Counted from the stretch's first letter, positions 43,498 through 52,357 are shown. The stretch: DNA of 61,256 nucleotides from Planctomycetota bacterium (GCA_024279865.1 JAJRRC010000005.1:1-61256), one strand, 5' to 3'. The notes: a model not told the origin generated them from the letters alone. Made by a program: numbers and translations.

Positions 43498-44115
43498 TCA
43501 GTCATCTGCTGACGAAAGCAGCGTTTTGAGTTTTCCCAATGCCCGATGGCCTCGTGCCAGAACTGTGCCTAGGGGCTGTTCGAGCGTATCGGCGATCTGC
43601 GCGAATGTCAGGCCGGCCGTGTGACGCAGGTAGATAATTTCTCTGTCGGACTCACTTAATGTTTCAACTGCACAACGGACCTGCTCTAACTGCTCCTGAT
43701 GCGTAAGCTGCTCCAATCCCCCGCCCCCGGAAGTGCCCCCGAAAGTGCCCCCGAAAGTACCCCCGGCAAGTCCCCCTGCATCCTGATCGGCCCGGGCGCT
43801 GCCTGGGGTCATATCCATGGCAACTGCTTGACGTTTACGCCGACGCATCTCGTCTCGCAAACGATTCATCGCAATTCGAAACAACCACGACTCAAACCGG
43901 CCTCGCTCATCGTATTGACCGAGCTTTGAAACCACTTTCACAAACGTTGCCTGGGTGATTTCTTCCGCCAAGTCACGGTCATGGCACTGCTTGATAAGCA
44001 GCCCCAACACACGAGGCGTATAACGCTCAACCAACACACGCCATGCCTGAGCATCGCCCTGAGCAGCATCAGACAACGTCTGATCAATATTCGGTTCGGT
44101 CGTCGCTATCTGCAT
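43498..44115 (-). CDS. ECF RNA polymerase sigma factor with a repeat-derived linker
   Basis: A 205-residue sigma-70 family ECF protein. Region 2 (about 20-90) has CHDRDLAEEITQATFVKVVS and RFESWLFRIAMNRLRDEMRR; region 4 (about 145-200) has LSESDREIIYLRHTAGLTFA and LEQPLGTVLARGHRALGKLK. Between them lies GGLAGGTFGGTFGGTSGGGG, encoded by 12-bp repeats, which lengthens the flexible linker. It overlaps the downstream membrane gene, a usual sigma/anti-sigma layout. Confidence 0.93.
   Translation of the reverse strand: MQIATTEPNIDQTLSDAAQGDAQAWRVLVERYTPRVLGLLIKQCHDRDLAEEITQATFVKVVSKLGQYDERGRFESWLFRIAMNRLRDEMRRRKRQAVAMDMTPGSARADQDAGGLAGGTFGGTFGGTSGGGGLEQLTHQEQLEQVRCAVETLSESDREIIYLRHTAGLTFAQIADTLEQPLGTVLARGHRALGKLKTLLSSADD
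43718..43777 (+). repeat. GC-rich 12-bp repeat array in the ECF sigma gene
   Basis: Units CCCCCGGAAGTG and CCCCCGAAAGTG in tandem, located exactly in the linker between sigma regions 2 and 4. The coding strand is G-rich and reads GGTFGGTS. Confidence 0.9.
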
Positions 44116-44325
44116 AGGCTGCCTTCTACTACAAGGTTCAACGATTCAAACACCATCCTATTGCATTGTTTAACTATTTGTGGGGAAAAATTATTTTTGC
44201 ATGCCTTTTTGAATCGGATACGCATTGCGTGTTTTTATTGCGCTTTGATAATTTTATAAAGTCTTGTCAATTCAGTCTCCGCAAACAACAAAACGCACGA
44301 GTTTTAAACATGATGGGTATGAGAC

Positions 44326-44355
44326 CTGACAGGTGATAGTGAATCGCTTTATAAT
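44326..44355 (+). promoter_or_regulatory. Promoter of the metallophosphoesterase gene (leaderless)
   Basis: CTGACA (44326-44331), an 18-base spacer and TATAAT (44350-44355). The ATG follows after 8 bases, so transcription would start at or next to the start codon, giving a leaderless mRNA. The rest of the gap 44116-44363 is AT-rich with no gene. Confidence 0.7.
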
Positions 44356-44363
44356 CGAAACCC

Positions 44364-45269
44364 ATGGAACACGATTCAGTAGAGATGCCTCCCACGCCTG
44401 ACACGGGCATGAACCTTCAAAATCCGACGGTAGCGATTGATCTGTTTAGCCGAGCAGCAACCCTGAACCTCGAAGAACCGCGACGACAAGGCAGCACCGT
44501 CCACCTCCCGGACACAGGCATCCTGCTCATGACAGGTGACTTGCATGACCACGGCCTAAACTTTCAACGCATCGTCAAACTCGCCTCGCTGCACAAATAT
44601 CCCGACCGACATCTGATCCTCCATGAATTGATCCACGGCGAATCCCGCCTCAACGGCAGAGACATCAGCATTCGAACCATGGCCAAAGTCGCGGCCCTCA
44701 AATGTGCCTACCCACAACAAGTTCACCTGATGCTAGGCAACCATGAACTCGCCCAGCTCCATGGCGAAGGCATCCTCAAAGACAACGTCAGCCTCGTCGA
44801 TGCCTTTGAAGATGGCATGGAATTTATCTACGCGAATCGAACCGATGATGTCAAAAATGCTATGAACAAGCTGATCCGAAGCATGCTCTTGGCCGTGCGA
44901 TGTCCCAACGGCATCCTGTGTAGCCACTCGCTGCCTTCACCTCGCAAACTAGCTCAGTTCGATACCGAAGTCCTCAACCGCGTGTTAACCCCAGAAGACT
45001 TGGCCTCCGGTGGGTCTGCGTATCACATGGTTTGGGGGAGACATCACACCGGCCCGCTAGCGGACAAGCTGGCCAAGGCGTGGGATGTTAAGATGTTTGT
45101 CATGGGTCATCAGCCTGCGGAGATGGGTTATGAAACCCAAGGCGACAATCGGCTGATTCTGGCCTCGGATCATAGCCATGGCGTGATTCTGCCGTTGCGC
45201 CTGAATGTCGACTATGATCTAGATACACTGGTGGGGCAACTGATCCCCCTCGCAAGCATTGCTTTATAG
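44364..45269 (+). CDS. Metallophosphoesterase
   Basis: A 301-residue calcineurin-like phosphoesterase. The metal-binding motifs are LLMTGDLHDHGLNFQRI (GDxHD), VHLMLGNHELAQL (GNHE) and FVMGHQPAEMGYETQG with a GHQP; ILCSHSLPSPRKL gives another His. There is no signal peptide, so it should act in the cytoplasm. Family members hydrolyse phosphoesters in nucleotides or proteins; the substrate here is unknown. A secreted LamG gene follows 21 bases later and may be co-transcribed. Confidence 0.88.
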   Translation: MEHDSVEMPPTPDTGMNLQNPTVAIDLFSRAATLNLEEPRRQGSTVHLPDTGILLMTGDLHDHGLNFQRIVKLASLHKYPDRHLILHELIHGESRLNGRDISIRTMAKVAALKCAYPQQVHLMLGNHELAQLHGEGILKDNVSLVDAFEDGMEFIYANRTDDVKNAMNKLIRSMLLAVRCPNGILCSHSLPSPRKLAQFDTEVLNRVLTPEDLASGGSAYHMVWGRHHTGPLADKLAKAWDVKMFVMGHQPAEMGYETQGDNRLILASDHSHGVILPLRLNVDYDLDTLVGQLIPLASIAL

Positions 45270-45290
45270 TTCCAACGTAAGAAAGTTCTC

Positions 45291-47188
45291 ATGATTCGAG
45301 CCCTTGGTGGATTCTGTCTGGTTGTCGTGCTGCTTTTGGCGGGCCATGCCCGGGCAGGGTTTCAAACACGCGAACTGGAAAATGCGGGCGCGTTGCTCTA
45401 CATGAGCTTTGATAATGGGTCCAAGCCCGATTATTGGAAAGGCAAGCAACCGCTCACCAACGCCAATGCACAGATCGCCAGCGGTGCCTTGGGCAACGGC
45501 TGCCTTTCACCAAAACTCCAACTCAACGCGACGGGCAATTTGCTTGGCTCACAGGGAACCATTGCTTTTTTGCGAAGCTTAAAGATCACCCCGGTCCTTT
45601 TATGACCATCAAATGCAAAGAAACCACGCTGAATCAATGGATGTTAATTTTGCATCGGTCGGGCCAATGGCTGCGGCCGTGGCGTTTAGATACCCAAGGC
45701 CACGCCATCGGTAGAGAGTTTGATACCACCGATTTGGATATGTCTCGCTGGCATCACTTTGCGTTGGTCTGGGATCACCAGCGAGGCGTGAAGTTTTACG
45801 TCGATGGCAAACTGGCTTCCCAACAATGGGGGGGCCATGGCTGGGATACACCGCTTACCCCGACCACGATCACCTTCACCCCTCAGCACGGCATCGACGA
45901 ATTGTGGGTCTTTGACCATCCGCTACAAAGCAAACAAATTGCCGCCTTGCAACAAGGACGGCTCATTGCTTCTACTGTTCAAGCCGTACCGCAGCCTAAA
46001 AAAACACGCAGCTCTCGCTCTGTTCAACGACCGATCCAATCAAAAAAAAGGGTTACTTCTGCCAAGCCTTATCGAGGCGAGATTCCTCGCTGGGCCCAAC
46101 AGACCCGTTGGCTTGTTCAGCGTTTTCAAAAAAAACTTGACCACCAAAATTTGTTCCATTTTGATGCCGCATCCCCCGTGCGAATGCTCCAAGGATTTCA
46201 TGCCTGGCAACAGCATGCCTATGGGCCGTTGGTGGATTTGTGGTGCTGGTATACGCATTGTCCCAATGCGCAAGGTCAAATTTCGCTCCCCCCTCAACCC
46301 ATCGCCAGAGCGCGTGAAGACGCGACCCGCTATCTCAAGCAACTGAGCCTTGGCGGCCCGGCGAGTGCCATGGGGCAACAGGCTCTTTTAGAGGCATGGC
46401 TTCAAACCGGTGAAACTCATTTCTTAACAGGCACCCTCAACAGCGCGTTAACCGATGACGATGCTTTTGGCTGGAGCGTTTTAAGCACGCTGTTTTGTCG
46501 AGGCAAGCTACATCACCCGGGCTGGCCTGATGTAAATTCTGTCTGGGCGACATGGGAAGGCCTTGGGTCTGAGGTGATCGTCAAGATCAACCGGGCTGAG
46601 AGCCAAAGTCTTCAGGTGACCTTTTTCAACTTCACCAACCAGACCCGTCAGGTCGTCCTTCGGCCGTGGCGTTTGGGGCCAGGTCAATACCAGATGATCC
46701 TCGGGCCGGATCAAAACAACGATGACATGGCAGACTCCATTTTACAGTTGACCCAATGGTCTAAGGTGGTACGTGGTTCGAGCCATGCGTTGTCCTTGCC
46801 GCCGGGCGCGTCGGTTTTGGAGCTTGTGCAAATTGAAGCGTTTGATTCTCCGGCCGCTGCGGTTCTCTTGGCGGACCCGGCAATTGATGCGAGCTGGGTA
46901 ACCTATGACAAGCAGACCGATACGCTGCGTTTGCGTGTGATCAATTTGGGGATGGCTTCCATTTCGAACCTGCGTTTGCGTTTGCAGGTCGATGGTCAAT
47001 TGTTACGACTGGAACGGATTGCGTTGCTACCTGGGTCGAATCTTCGCAAACTCGGAAAAGTTGAAATTCAATACCCTTTGGCAAGCACGTTGAGCGGTGG
47101 CCGTCTGACGGCAGAGCTGGAAGTTATTGGCTCTGAAGGGTCCGACCAAAACAATGCGATGAGTATTTCGTTGCCTTTGAAATTTTAA
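45291..47188 (+). pseudogene. Secreted LamG-domain protein with a -1 frameshift at T6
   Basis: The first frame (from ATG 45291) gives a signal peptide (GGFCLVVVLLLAGHARAG) and the first LamG strands (GALLYMSFDNGSKPDYWKGK, up to GSQGTIAF). The remainder (FAKLKDHPGPFMTIK onward) is in the -1 frame and gives a typical LamG end (DMSRWHHFALVWDHQRGVKF, GIDELWVFDHPL), then a basic linker, a helical region and a beta-rich C-terminal domain to 47188. The switch lies at TTTTTT (45566-45571) preceded by GC; the zero-frame codons there are TTT TTG, a canonical slippery heptamer. Either one T is missing (mutation or sequencing error) or a programmed shift or transcriptional slippage makes the 632-residue protein. 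Confidence 0.75.
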
Positions 47189-47197
47189 AGGCACGTT

Positions 47198-47290
47198 AGA
47201 GCGTTATAAATTCATCTGTCGCGTCTAAAGAATCCGACTCTTCGGCCCCGGAGGGCCTTGGGGCTCGGCGTTGTGATGATCGCGCGTTTG
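47198..47290 (+). repeat. TTCGG-type intergenic element, copy C
   Basis: AGAGCGTTATAAATTCATC, then AAGAATCCGACTCTTCGGCC and GGCTCGGCGTTGTGATGATC. It unites features of copies A (33953) and B (37325). It starts just after the stop of the LamG gene and is followed by a GC repeat at 47319. Confidence 0.65.
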
Positions 47291-47318
47291 CAATGTAGCC
47301 TGTTCGTCTTTCCCAAGG

Positions 47319-47352
47319 ACGCACCGGGGCGCACCGGGGGCGCACCGGTGCG
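47319..47352 (+). repeat. GC-rich 10-11-bp intergenic repeat
   Basis: Three units of GCACCGGGGC type. Related to the GC family in base content and tandem style, but the period is not a multiple of three. Confidence 0.55.
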
Positions 47353-47405
47353 TTGTTGAAAAATTTATCGCCAATTAGGGGATAAAAGACCTTGCCGTCT
47401 AGGCT

Positions 47406-48626
47406 TTATCGTCTTCTTTTTTTACCGAGTGACCCGGACGCTTTGGAGGCTCGTTTGGTGGGTCTGGCAGATGTTTTACCTCCCCGGGCGGCAGGTCTAG
47501 CGGAGGATTTTTTGGGGCCTCGCGAGGTTGGCCTTGGTTTGTCTGTCGCTTTCCGTGGGCCACGTGAGGTGGTTTTGGCGGACGCTTTGCTACCTCGTGC
47601 CGTCGGTTTGGCATCACTGGTTTTAGCGGTTTGTGTTGCGGGCCTGGCGGTCGTTTTTCGAGCTGGCCTTGCTGATGCGTAGGTCGATTTTTGTTCTCGT
47701 GCGTCAGCAGCGGTGTCGTCTGATTTTTGATTTGCATCAGGGCGAGCGGAGTTGCGCAACATGCGAACTTCTTTGTCACTGAGCAGACGCCAGTGGCCGC
47801 TGGCGAGTCCTTTGAGGTTTAAGGGGCCGATGGAGACACGTTCGAGGCGTCGAACTTTGAATTCCAGCTTGGCGAGCAAGCGGCGAATTTCTCGGTTCTG
47901 GCCTTCGTATAAAGTGATTTCCAGGCGGGTGCGTTCACCGCTGGCGCTGCGGCCGTAGCTGAGCTTTTTGACTGAGCCCATCTGCGCACGCTTGACGGGC
48001 CTGCTTCCTTTTCGTTTCTGGGTCAGCATGAGGCCGTTTTTGAGCTTTTCAATATCCGAATCTTCCAAACGACCGCGAATCGAAACACGATAGCACTTGG
48101 GCACTTGAAAACTGGGATGTGTCAGTTGTTGAGCCAGATCGCCGTCGTTGGTCAAAAGGATCAACCCGGTGGAATCGGCATCAAGTCGACCCACGGGGTA
48201 CAGCCTCGGTGCATCGTTGATATCCACCAGGTCCAACACCGTGCGGCGACCTTGAGGGTCATCGACGGTACTAATCACCCGACGAGGCTTATTGAGCATG
48301 ATGCAGATTTTACGCTGATGCTTGGCGGGCCCACGGGTCAGCTTTGCCAAGGATTTGCCATCGACGGTGATGAGGTCTTGGTCCAAGTCCACAAAGGCTG
48401 GCAAAGCAGTGACCAATTTATCATTGACCCGGACGCGGCCCTGCTGGACGACAGCCTCACACTCACGGCGAGACGCAATCCCCGCATCAGCCAGGGCTTT
48501 TTGCAAACGAACCCCACGAGCAGAATCAGAGAACTCGGAGGGAACACCGGGTCGGCCATGTTCACCTTTTTTGCGACTCATACGTTTGGATCGAACAGAA
48601 TGGTAGGACATAACAGTCACTTTCAT
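47406..48626 (-). CDS. RsuA/RluB-family 23S/16S rRNA pseudouridine synthase
   Basis: 406 residues. An S4 RNA-binding domain (VRLQKALADAGIASRRECEA) is followed by the catalytic domain with the active-site Asp in PVGRLDADSTGLILLTNDGD, typical of the RsuA/RluB/RluE/RluF group; the two-domain build best fits RluB. The last 110 residues (about 295-406) are a Lys/Arg/Ala/Ser/Thr tail without clear structure (SARPTKRASKASGSLGKKRR), suggesting additional RNA binding. The start is uncertain between ATGs at 48626, 48611 and 48581, none with a good Shine-Dalgarno. Confidence 0.9.
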   Translation of the reverse strand: MKVTVMSYHSVRSKRMSRKKGEHGRPGVPSEFSDSARGVRLQKALADAGIASRRECEAVVQQGRVRVNDKLVTALPAFVDLDQDLITVDGKSLAKLTRGPAKHQRKICIMLNKPRRVISTVDDPQGRRTVLDLVDINDAPRLYPVGRLDADSTGLILLTNDGDLAQQLTHPSFQVPKCYRVSIRGRLEDSDIEKLKNGLMLTQKRKGSRPVKRAQMGSVKKLSYGRSASGERTRLEITLYEGQNREIRRLLAKLEFKVRRLERVSIGPLNLKGLASGHWRLLSDKEVRMLRNSARPDANQKSDDTAADAREQKSTYASARPARKTTARPATQTAKTSDAKPTARGSKASAKTTSRGPRKATDKPRPTSRGPKKSSARPAARGGKTSARPTKRASKASGSLGKKRRR

Positions 48627-48714
48627 GCCAAGGGTTATTGGCTTTTGCGTTTATTGTAAAACAAATTAAATACTGAATCGTTACATCAAGTAAAAAAACA
48701 AGATGCCACGTGGA

Positions 48715-49455
48715 TTATTGATCGAATTCATCGCCTTTGAAGGTCGAGCCCAGATAAAGCTGTTTGACCTGTTCGTTGTTGATGATTTCTTTGGGCGTTC
48801 CCTCAGCAAAGACGCGGCCCTCAAAAATCACATAAGCCCGATCCACAATTTCCAACGTTCGTTGCACGTTGTGATCGGTCACCAAGACCGCAATGTGGTG
48901 TTCATCACGCAGACGACGAATTTCCACCTGAAGCTCTTCAATGGTCAATGGGTCCACTGCTGAAAAGGGTTCATCCAAAAAAACCAAAGAGGGTTCGGTG
49001 ACCATCGCGCGAGCGATTTCAAGCTTCCGCCGTTCACCGCCTGAGAGGGTTCGGGCTTGCTGACGACGAAGTTTGGTTAAATTGAACTGGGCGAGCAGTT
49101 CTTCAGCCCGTTCTCGGCGTTCATGGCGACTCATCGGGCGGGTTTCGAGGATGGCCAGGAGGTTTTCTTCAACGGTAAGTCGTTGAAACACACTGGGTTC
49201 CTGTGCCAGATAGCCGATACCCAGCCGAGCCCGTTTGTACATCGGTTCATTGGTAATATCTTGATCGTTGAACCGAACGGTCCCTTCTTTGGGCTTAATC
49301 ATTCCCATGACCATGCGAAAGCTGGTGGTTTTTCCTGCACCGTTGGCACCGAGCAGACCGACGATCTCACCTTCACCGACGTGAAAGGAGACGTTGTTGA
49401 CGACAGTGCGGCCGCCGTATTGCTTGGTCAGGTTGTTGGCCTCGAGAATTTCCAT
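48715..49455 (-). CDS. lptB: LPS-export type ABC transporter ATPase LptB
   Basis: A 246-residue ATPase that would power lipopolysaccharide transport. Walker A is GLLGANGAGKTTSF, the signature LSGGERRKLEIARAM, Walker B SLVFLDEPFSAVDP; LGIGYLAQEPSVFQRLTVEE and VKQLYLGSTFKG at the end are typical LptB. The start at 49455 gives MEILEANNLTKQYGG; the longer form from 49512 is not supported. LptA, C, F and G are not nearby. Together with the LAB_N protein it supports an LPS-type outer membrane. Confidence 0.93.
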   Translation of the reverse strand: MEILEANNLTKQYGGRTVVNNVSFHVGEGEIVGLLGANGAGKTTSFRMVMGMIKPKEGTVRFNDQDITNEPMYKRARLGIGYLAQEPSVFQRLTVEENLLAILETRPMSRHERRERAEELLAQFNLTKLRRQQARTLSGGERRKLEIARAMVTEPSLVFLDEPFSAVDPLTIEELQVEIRRLRDEHHIAVLVTDHNVQRTLEIVDRAYVIFEGRVFAEGTPKEIINNEQVKQLYLGSTFKGDEFDQ

Positions 49456-49719
49456 CGGGATATGATACCAACGCGAGGCGTTTTTGCGTAGTGGCGCCCT
49501 TGGGCAAGGCACAGCCTACAAAGCCTTGGAATATCCGACCGACGCACAAAAAAAGAGGACTATCATGAACTAAAGATACGCAACAGGCGTGAAATTCCTA
49601 CAATAGACCACACACGATTGAGCTGAATCAATCACTTAAAGCGTGCGAGGCTTGTTTTGGGGCCTTGCATTCAACTATTTTTTATCGCGGGACATTATCA
49701 TGCCCGATGGGTCTACATC

Positions 49720-50316
49720 ATGATTTTGATCATCGACAACTACGACAGTTTTACCTACAACCTTGTGCAACGCATTGGGGAACTGCATCAAGACTCTGAA
49801 GCAGTTGATCTCCAGGTCATCCGCAACGACAAGATCACCGTTTCCCAAGTGCTAAAACTCAAGCCCGACCGGATCATTATCTCTCCGGGTCCCTGCACCC
49901 CACGCCAAGCGGGGATCAGTGTCGAACTGGTCAAAGCAGTCGCAGGGCAAATCCCTCTGATGGGTGTTTGTCTGGGCCATCAAAGCATCGGCGAAGCTTT
50001 CGGCATGATCGTTGAACGCAATAATCGGATCATGCATGGTAAAACCTCGCCTATGCACCATGACGGCCAAGGCCTGTTTGTGGGCCTGAGCAATCCATTT
50101 ATTGCCACGCGTTATCATAGCCTTGTCATCAGGCCTGATAGCTTTGACGAGAAACGCTTCGAACGAACCGCCTGGACCAAAGAAGGTGAAATCATGGGCC
50201 TGCGTGCCAAGCCCGGAGTCTTCGGCAACGCGCCACTGGAAGGCGTGCAATTCCACCCCGAAAGCTTCCTCACCGACGAAGGACCCCAGCTACTACAAAA
50301 TTTCCTAAACCTATAA
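49720..50316 (+). CDS. pabA: Glutamine amidotransferase component PabA/TrpG
   Basis: 198 residues of class-I glutamine amidotransferase that supplies ammonia to PabB (and perhaps TrpE). Start MILIIDNYDSFTYNLVQRIG; the catalytic Cys is in PLMGVCLGHQSIGEAFG and the His/Glu in VQFHPESFLTDEG. The start at 49720 is fixed by the conserved N-terminus. It stands alone, about 27 kb from pabB, upstream of GC-rich repeats. Confidence 0.93.
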   Translation: MILIIDNYDSFTYNLVQRIGELHQDSEAVDLQVIRNDKITVSQVLKLKPDRIIISPGPCTPRQAGISVELVKAVAGQIPLMGVCLGHQSIGEAFGMIVERNNRIMHGKTSPMHHDGQGLFVGLSNPFIATRYHSLVIRPDSFDEKRFERTAWTKEGEIMGLRAKPGVFGNAPLEGVQFHPESFLTDEGPQLLQNFLNL

Positions 50317-50389
50317 CCCCCCCCGGAAGTTTCCCCCGGTTTCCCCCGGTTTCCCCCGGCCCCCGGAGTTTCCCCCTGTTTTCCCCCGC
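50317..50389 (+). repeat. GC-rich intergenic repeat array with 10-bp period
   Basis: CCCCCCCCGGAAG followed by TTTCCCCCGG units of 10 bases, then degenerate copies ending TTTTCCCCCG. It is outside genes, and its period is not a multiple of three, unlike the copies within genes. Confidence 0.88.
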
Positions 50390-50395
50390 ATTGAT

Positions 50396-50432
50396 CTTCA
50401 TCTTACTGATAGCTGATAACTGATCGCTTCTT
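50396..50432 (+). repeat. ACTGATCGCT-type intergenic repeat, copy 3
   Basis: CATCTTACTGATAGCTGATA followed by ACTGATCGCTTC. It directly follows the GC-rich array and precedes the permease gene; the same pair of elements lies together at 53.1 kb. Confidence 0.65.
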
Positions 50433-50451
50433 AACCGAAAGCTAAAACACA

Positions 50452-52323
50452 TTGGCAACCCTTTACCGCTGGTTATGGCAATTGTTCCCAGCCAACCCTA
50501 TTTTGCTTCGCATTGTCTGGGGCGGCTCACGACGCTTGAGGCATCTGGGCATACGGATGGGATATCTGGGTGTCATGATCGCGTTGGTGCTGCTGGCACT
50601 CACCTCGGGCGGTGGATTGGGGAACAATGTCTCCATGACCGCGCTCGCCAAGGCAGGCGCTCAAGTGTTTTCCGTCATCGCTTATGGACAGGTGATCCTG
50701 ATCTGCCTGCTCGCTCCGATGTTCATGGCAGGCGCTATTGCAGCAGAACAGGCTGCCAAAACTTTTGACATTATGCTCACCACGCCGCTGACGAATCTTC
50801 AAATCGTTTTTGGCTCACTCACAGGCAGGCTTTATTTTGTGTTGGCGTTGCTAGCCAGCGGATTGCCGTTGTTTTCAATCCTTTTGATCTTTGGGGGCGT
50901 GCCTGTCTCAGCAGTGTTCGTCAGCTTTGCCACGGCAGGCTTGTCCGCCATTCTCATGGGCGCTACGGCCGTCACCCTATCCGTCATGCGGTTCGGCGGC
51001 CGCAAGGCAGTCGTCGTCTTCGTCATTACCACCGCAGGCTATCTCGTTGCTGGCTATGTGCTAGACCGCCTACTGCTAAGACGATTCCCCATTGTCCCTC
51101 AGGGAACGACTTGGCTCACAGCCATGCACCCGATCCTGGTCCTTGAATCCTATCTCAATCAGGCCAACTACCACGCACCAGATCCTGAACAACTCACCAG
51201 CTATGGTAGCTTGGCAAAATTTTACCTGACAAAACCTTTTGCTTTTTTTGCGATCTGGACCACGGCCCTGAGTTTTTTCATGATGGCCGCCTGCTCGATC
51301 TGGGTTCGTCAGATGGGTCAGGGACCTAGCCGCGTGCGTGTTGTACTCAAGCGTATTTTGCGATTGGGACGCCAGCCCGGAGAAACACGCACCCGTCCGC
51401 CGCGACATGTCTGGGCGAACCCCATTGCCTGGCGTGAAGCAAGTACCCGAGGCAAAGTTGCCGCGGGCATTCTCGGCCGTTGGGCATTTGTCTTGCTTGG
51501 ACTGGGCGCGGCGATTGCGCTTCTTTGGATGTACCACACCCACCGGTTGCCGACTCTGGGTACAACCACCGGGGGCGAAGTTTTTCGCAATGCGTTGGTG
51601 ACTTTATTGATGATGGAATTGGCGGTGATTTCACTGGTGGCGTTGTATATGAGCGCTAGTTGTGTGAGCCGCGAGCGGGAAGATGCGTCGCTGGACCTGA
51701 TCCTGTCCACGCCGATCACGCCCAAGCAATATGTCTGGGGCAAATTGCGAGGACTGGTCAGTTTTTTAAGCGTCATGCTCACCGTGCCGATCCTGACGAT
51801 GGTGATGGTCAGCCTGTACACCTGGATTGGCCAGCACTATCAGTGGGCCACTGCGGTGGTTCCCTACCGGGTCAATCAAGCGACCGCTCATTATCCCTTG
51901 CTGTTAATTGAAACGCCGGTGCTGTTGACGATGATGCTGTTGCCGTTTATTGCCTTTTGCGTCATCATCGGCATGACTTGGAGCATCAAAAGTAAAGGCG
52001 TTCTCAGCGCGGTCATTGGAGCGGTGGGGATTGTCGCAACCGTGGCAGTGGTCATGGGATTTTGCGGCTTCAACGCAGCCCAGAACATTCCGGTCATCGG
52101 CCCGCTACTCAATAGCTTTAGCCCAGTGACCAATCTGCTGATGCTTATCAATCCGTGGGAAACCATTGATGGCTTTTTACAACAGCCCACCCCCGGGCGT
52201 TGGAACTTGTTTGCAGGCGCGTTGGCGGCTGGAGCTGGTTACAGCATTGCCGTCTATCTCATGCTCTTGAACATGATCAAAAACTTCAATCAAACCGTCC
52301 GCAAGCTCAGCGGAACAGCCTAG
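50452..52323 (+). CDS. ABC-2 type transporter permease, duplicated halves
   Basis: A 623-residue inner-membrane protein with about 12 membrane segments in two similar halves; each half has a motif AAEQAAKTFDIMLTTPLTNL or SREREDASLDLILSTPITPK, typical of ABC-2 permeases. The start is a TTG (50452) with weak ribosome site; the N-terminus (PILLRIVWGGSRRLRHLGIR) makes it necessary. No ATPase gene is adjacent. The substrate is unknown. Confidence 0.85.
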   Translation: MATLYRWLWQLFPANPILLRIVWGGSRRLRHLGIRMGYLGVMIALVLLALTSGGGLGNNVSMTALAKAGAQVFSVIAYGQVILICLLAPMFMAGAIAAEQAAKTFDIMLTTPLTNLQIVFGSLTGRLYFVLALLASGLPLFSILLIFGGVPVSAVFVSFATAGLSAILMGATAVTLSVMRFGGRKAVVVFVITTAGYLVAGYVLDRLLLRRFPIVPQGTTWLTAMHPILVLESYLNQANYHAPDPEQLTSYGSLAKFYLTKPFAFFAIWTTALSFFMMAACSIWVRQMGQGPSRVRVVLKRILRLGRQPGETRTRPPRHVWANPIAWREASTRGKVAAGILGRWAFVLLGLGAAIALLWMYHTHRLPTLGTTTGGEVFRNALVTLLMMELAVISLVALYMSASCVSREREDASLDLILSTPITPKQYVWGKLRGLVSFLSVMLTVPILTMVMVSLYTWIGQHYQWATAVVPYRVNQATAHYPLLLIETPVLLTMMLLPFIAFCVIIGMTWSIKSKGVLSAVIGAVGIVATVAVVMGFCGFNAAQNIPVIGPLLNSFSPVTNLLMLINPWETIDGFLQQPTPGRWNLFAGALAAGAGYSIAVYLMLLNMIKNFNQTVRKLSGTA

Positions 52324-52357
52324 CACCACTGAGGCCTAGAGCGTGTGATGAAATATT

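Noticed and set aside
43262-43777. Possible CRISPR array
   Set aside because: The tandem units are contiguous 12-bp copies without unique spacers and lie within coding frames; no cas genes are present.
47392-47682. Plus-strand 96-residue frame
   Set aside because: It is the antisense of the basic tail of the pseudouridine synthase; the repetitive look comes from that tail.
49457-49512. Longer N-terminus of LptB
   Set aside because: The added residues do not match the family and there is no ribosome site upstream.
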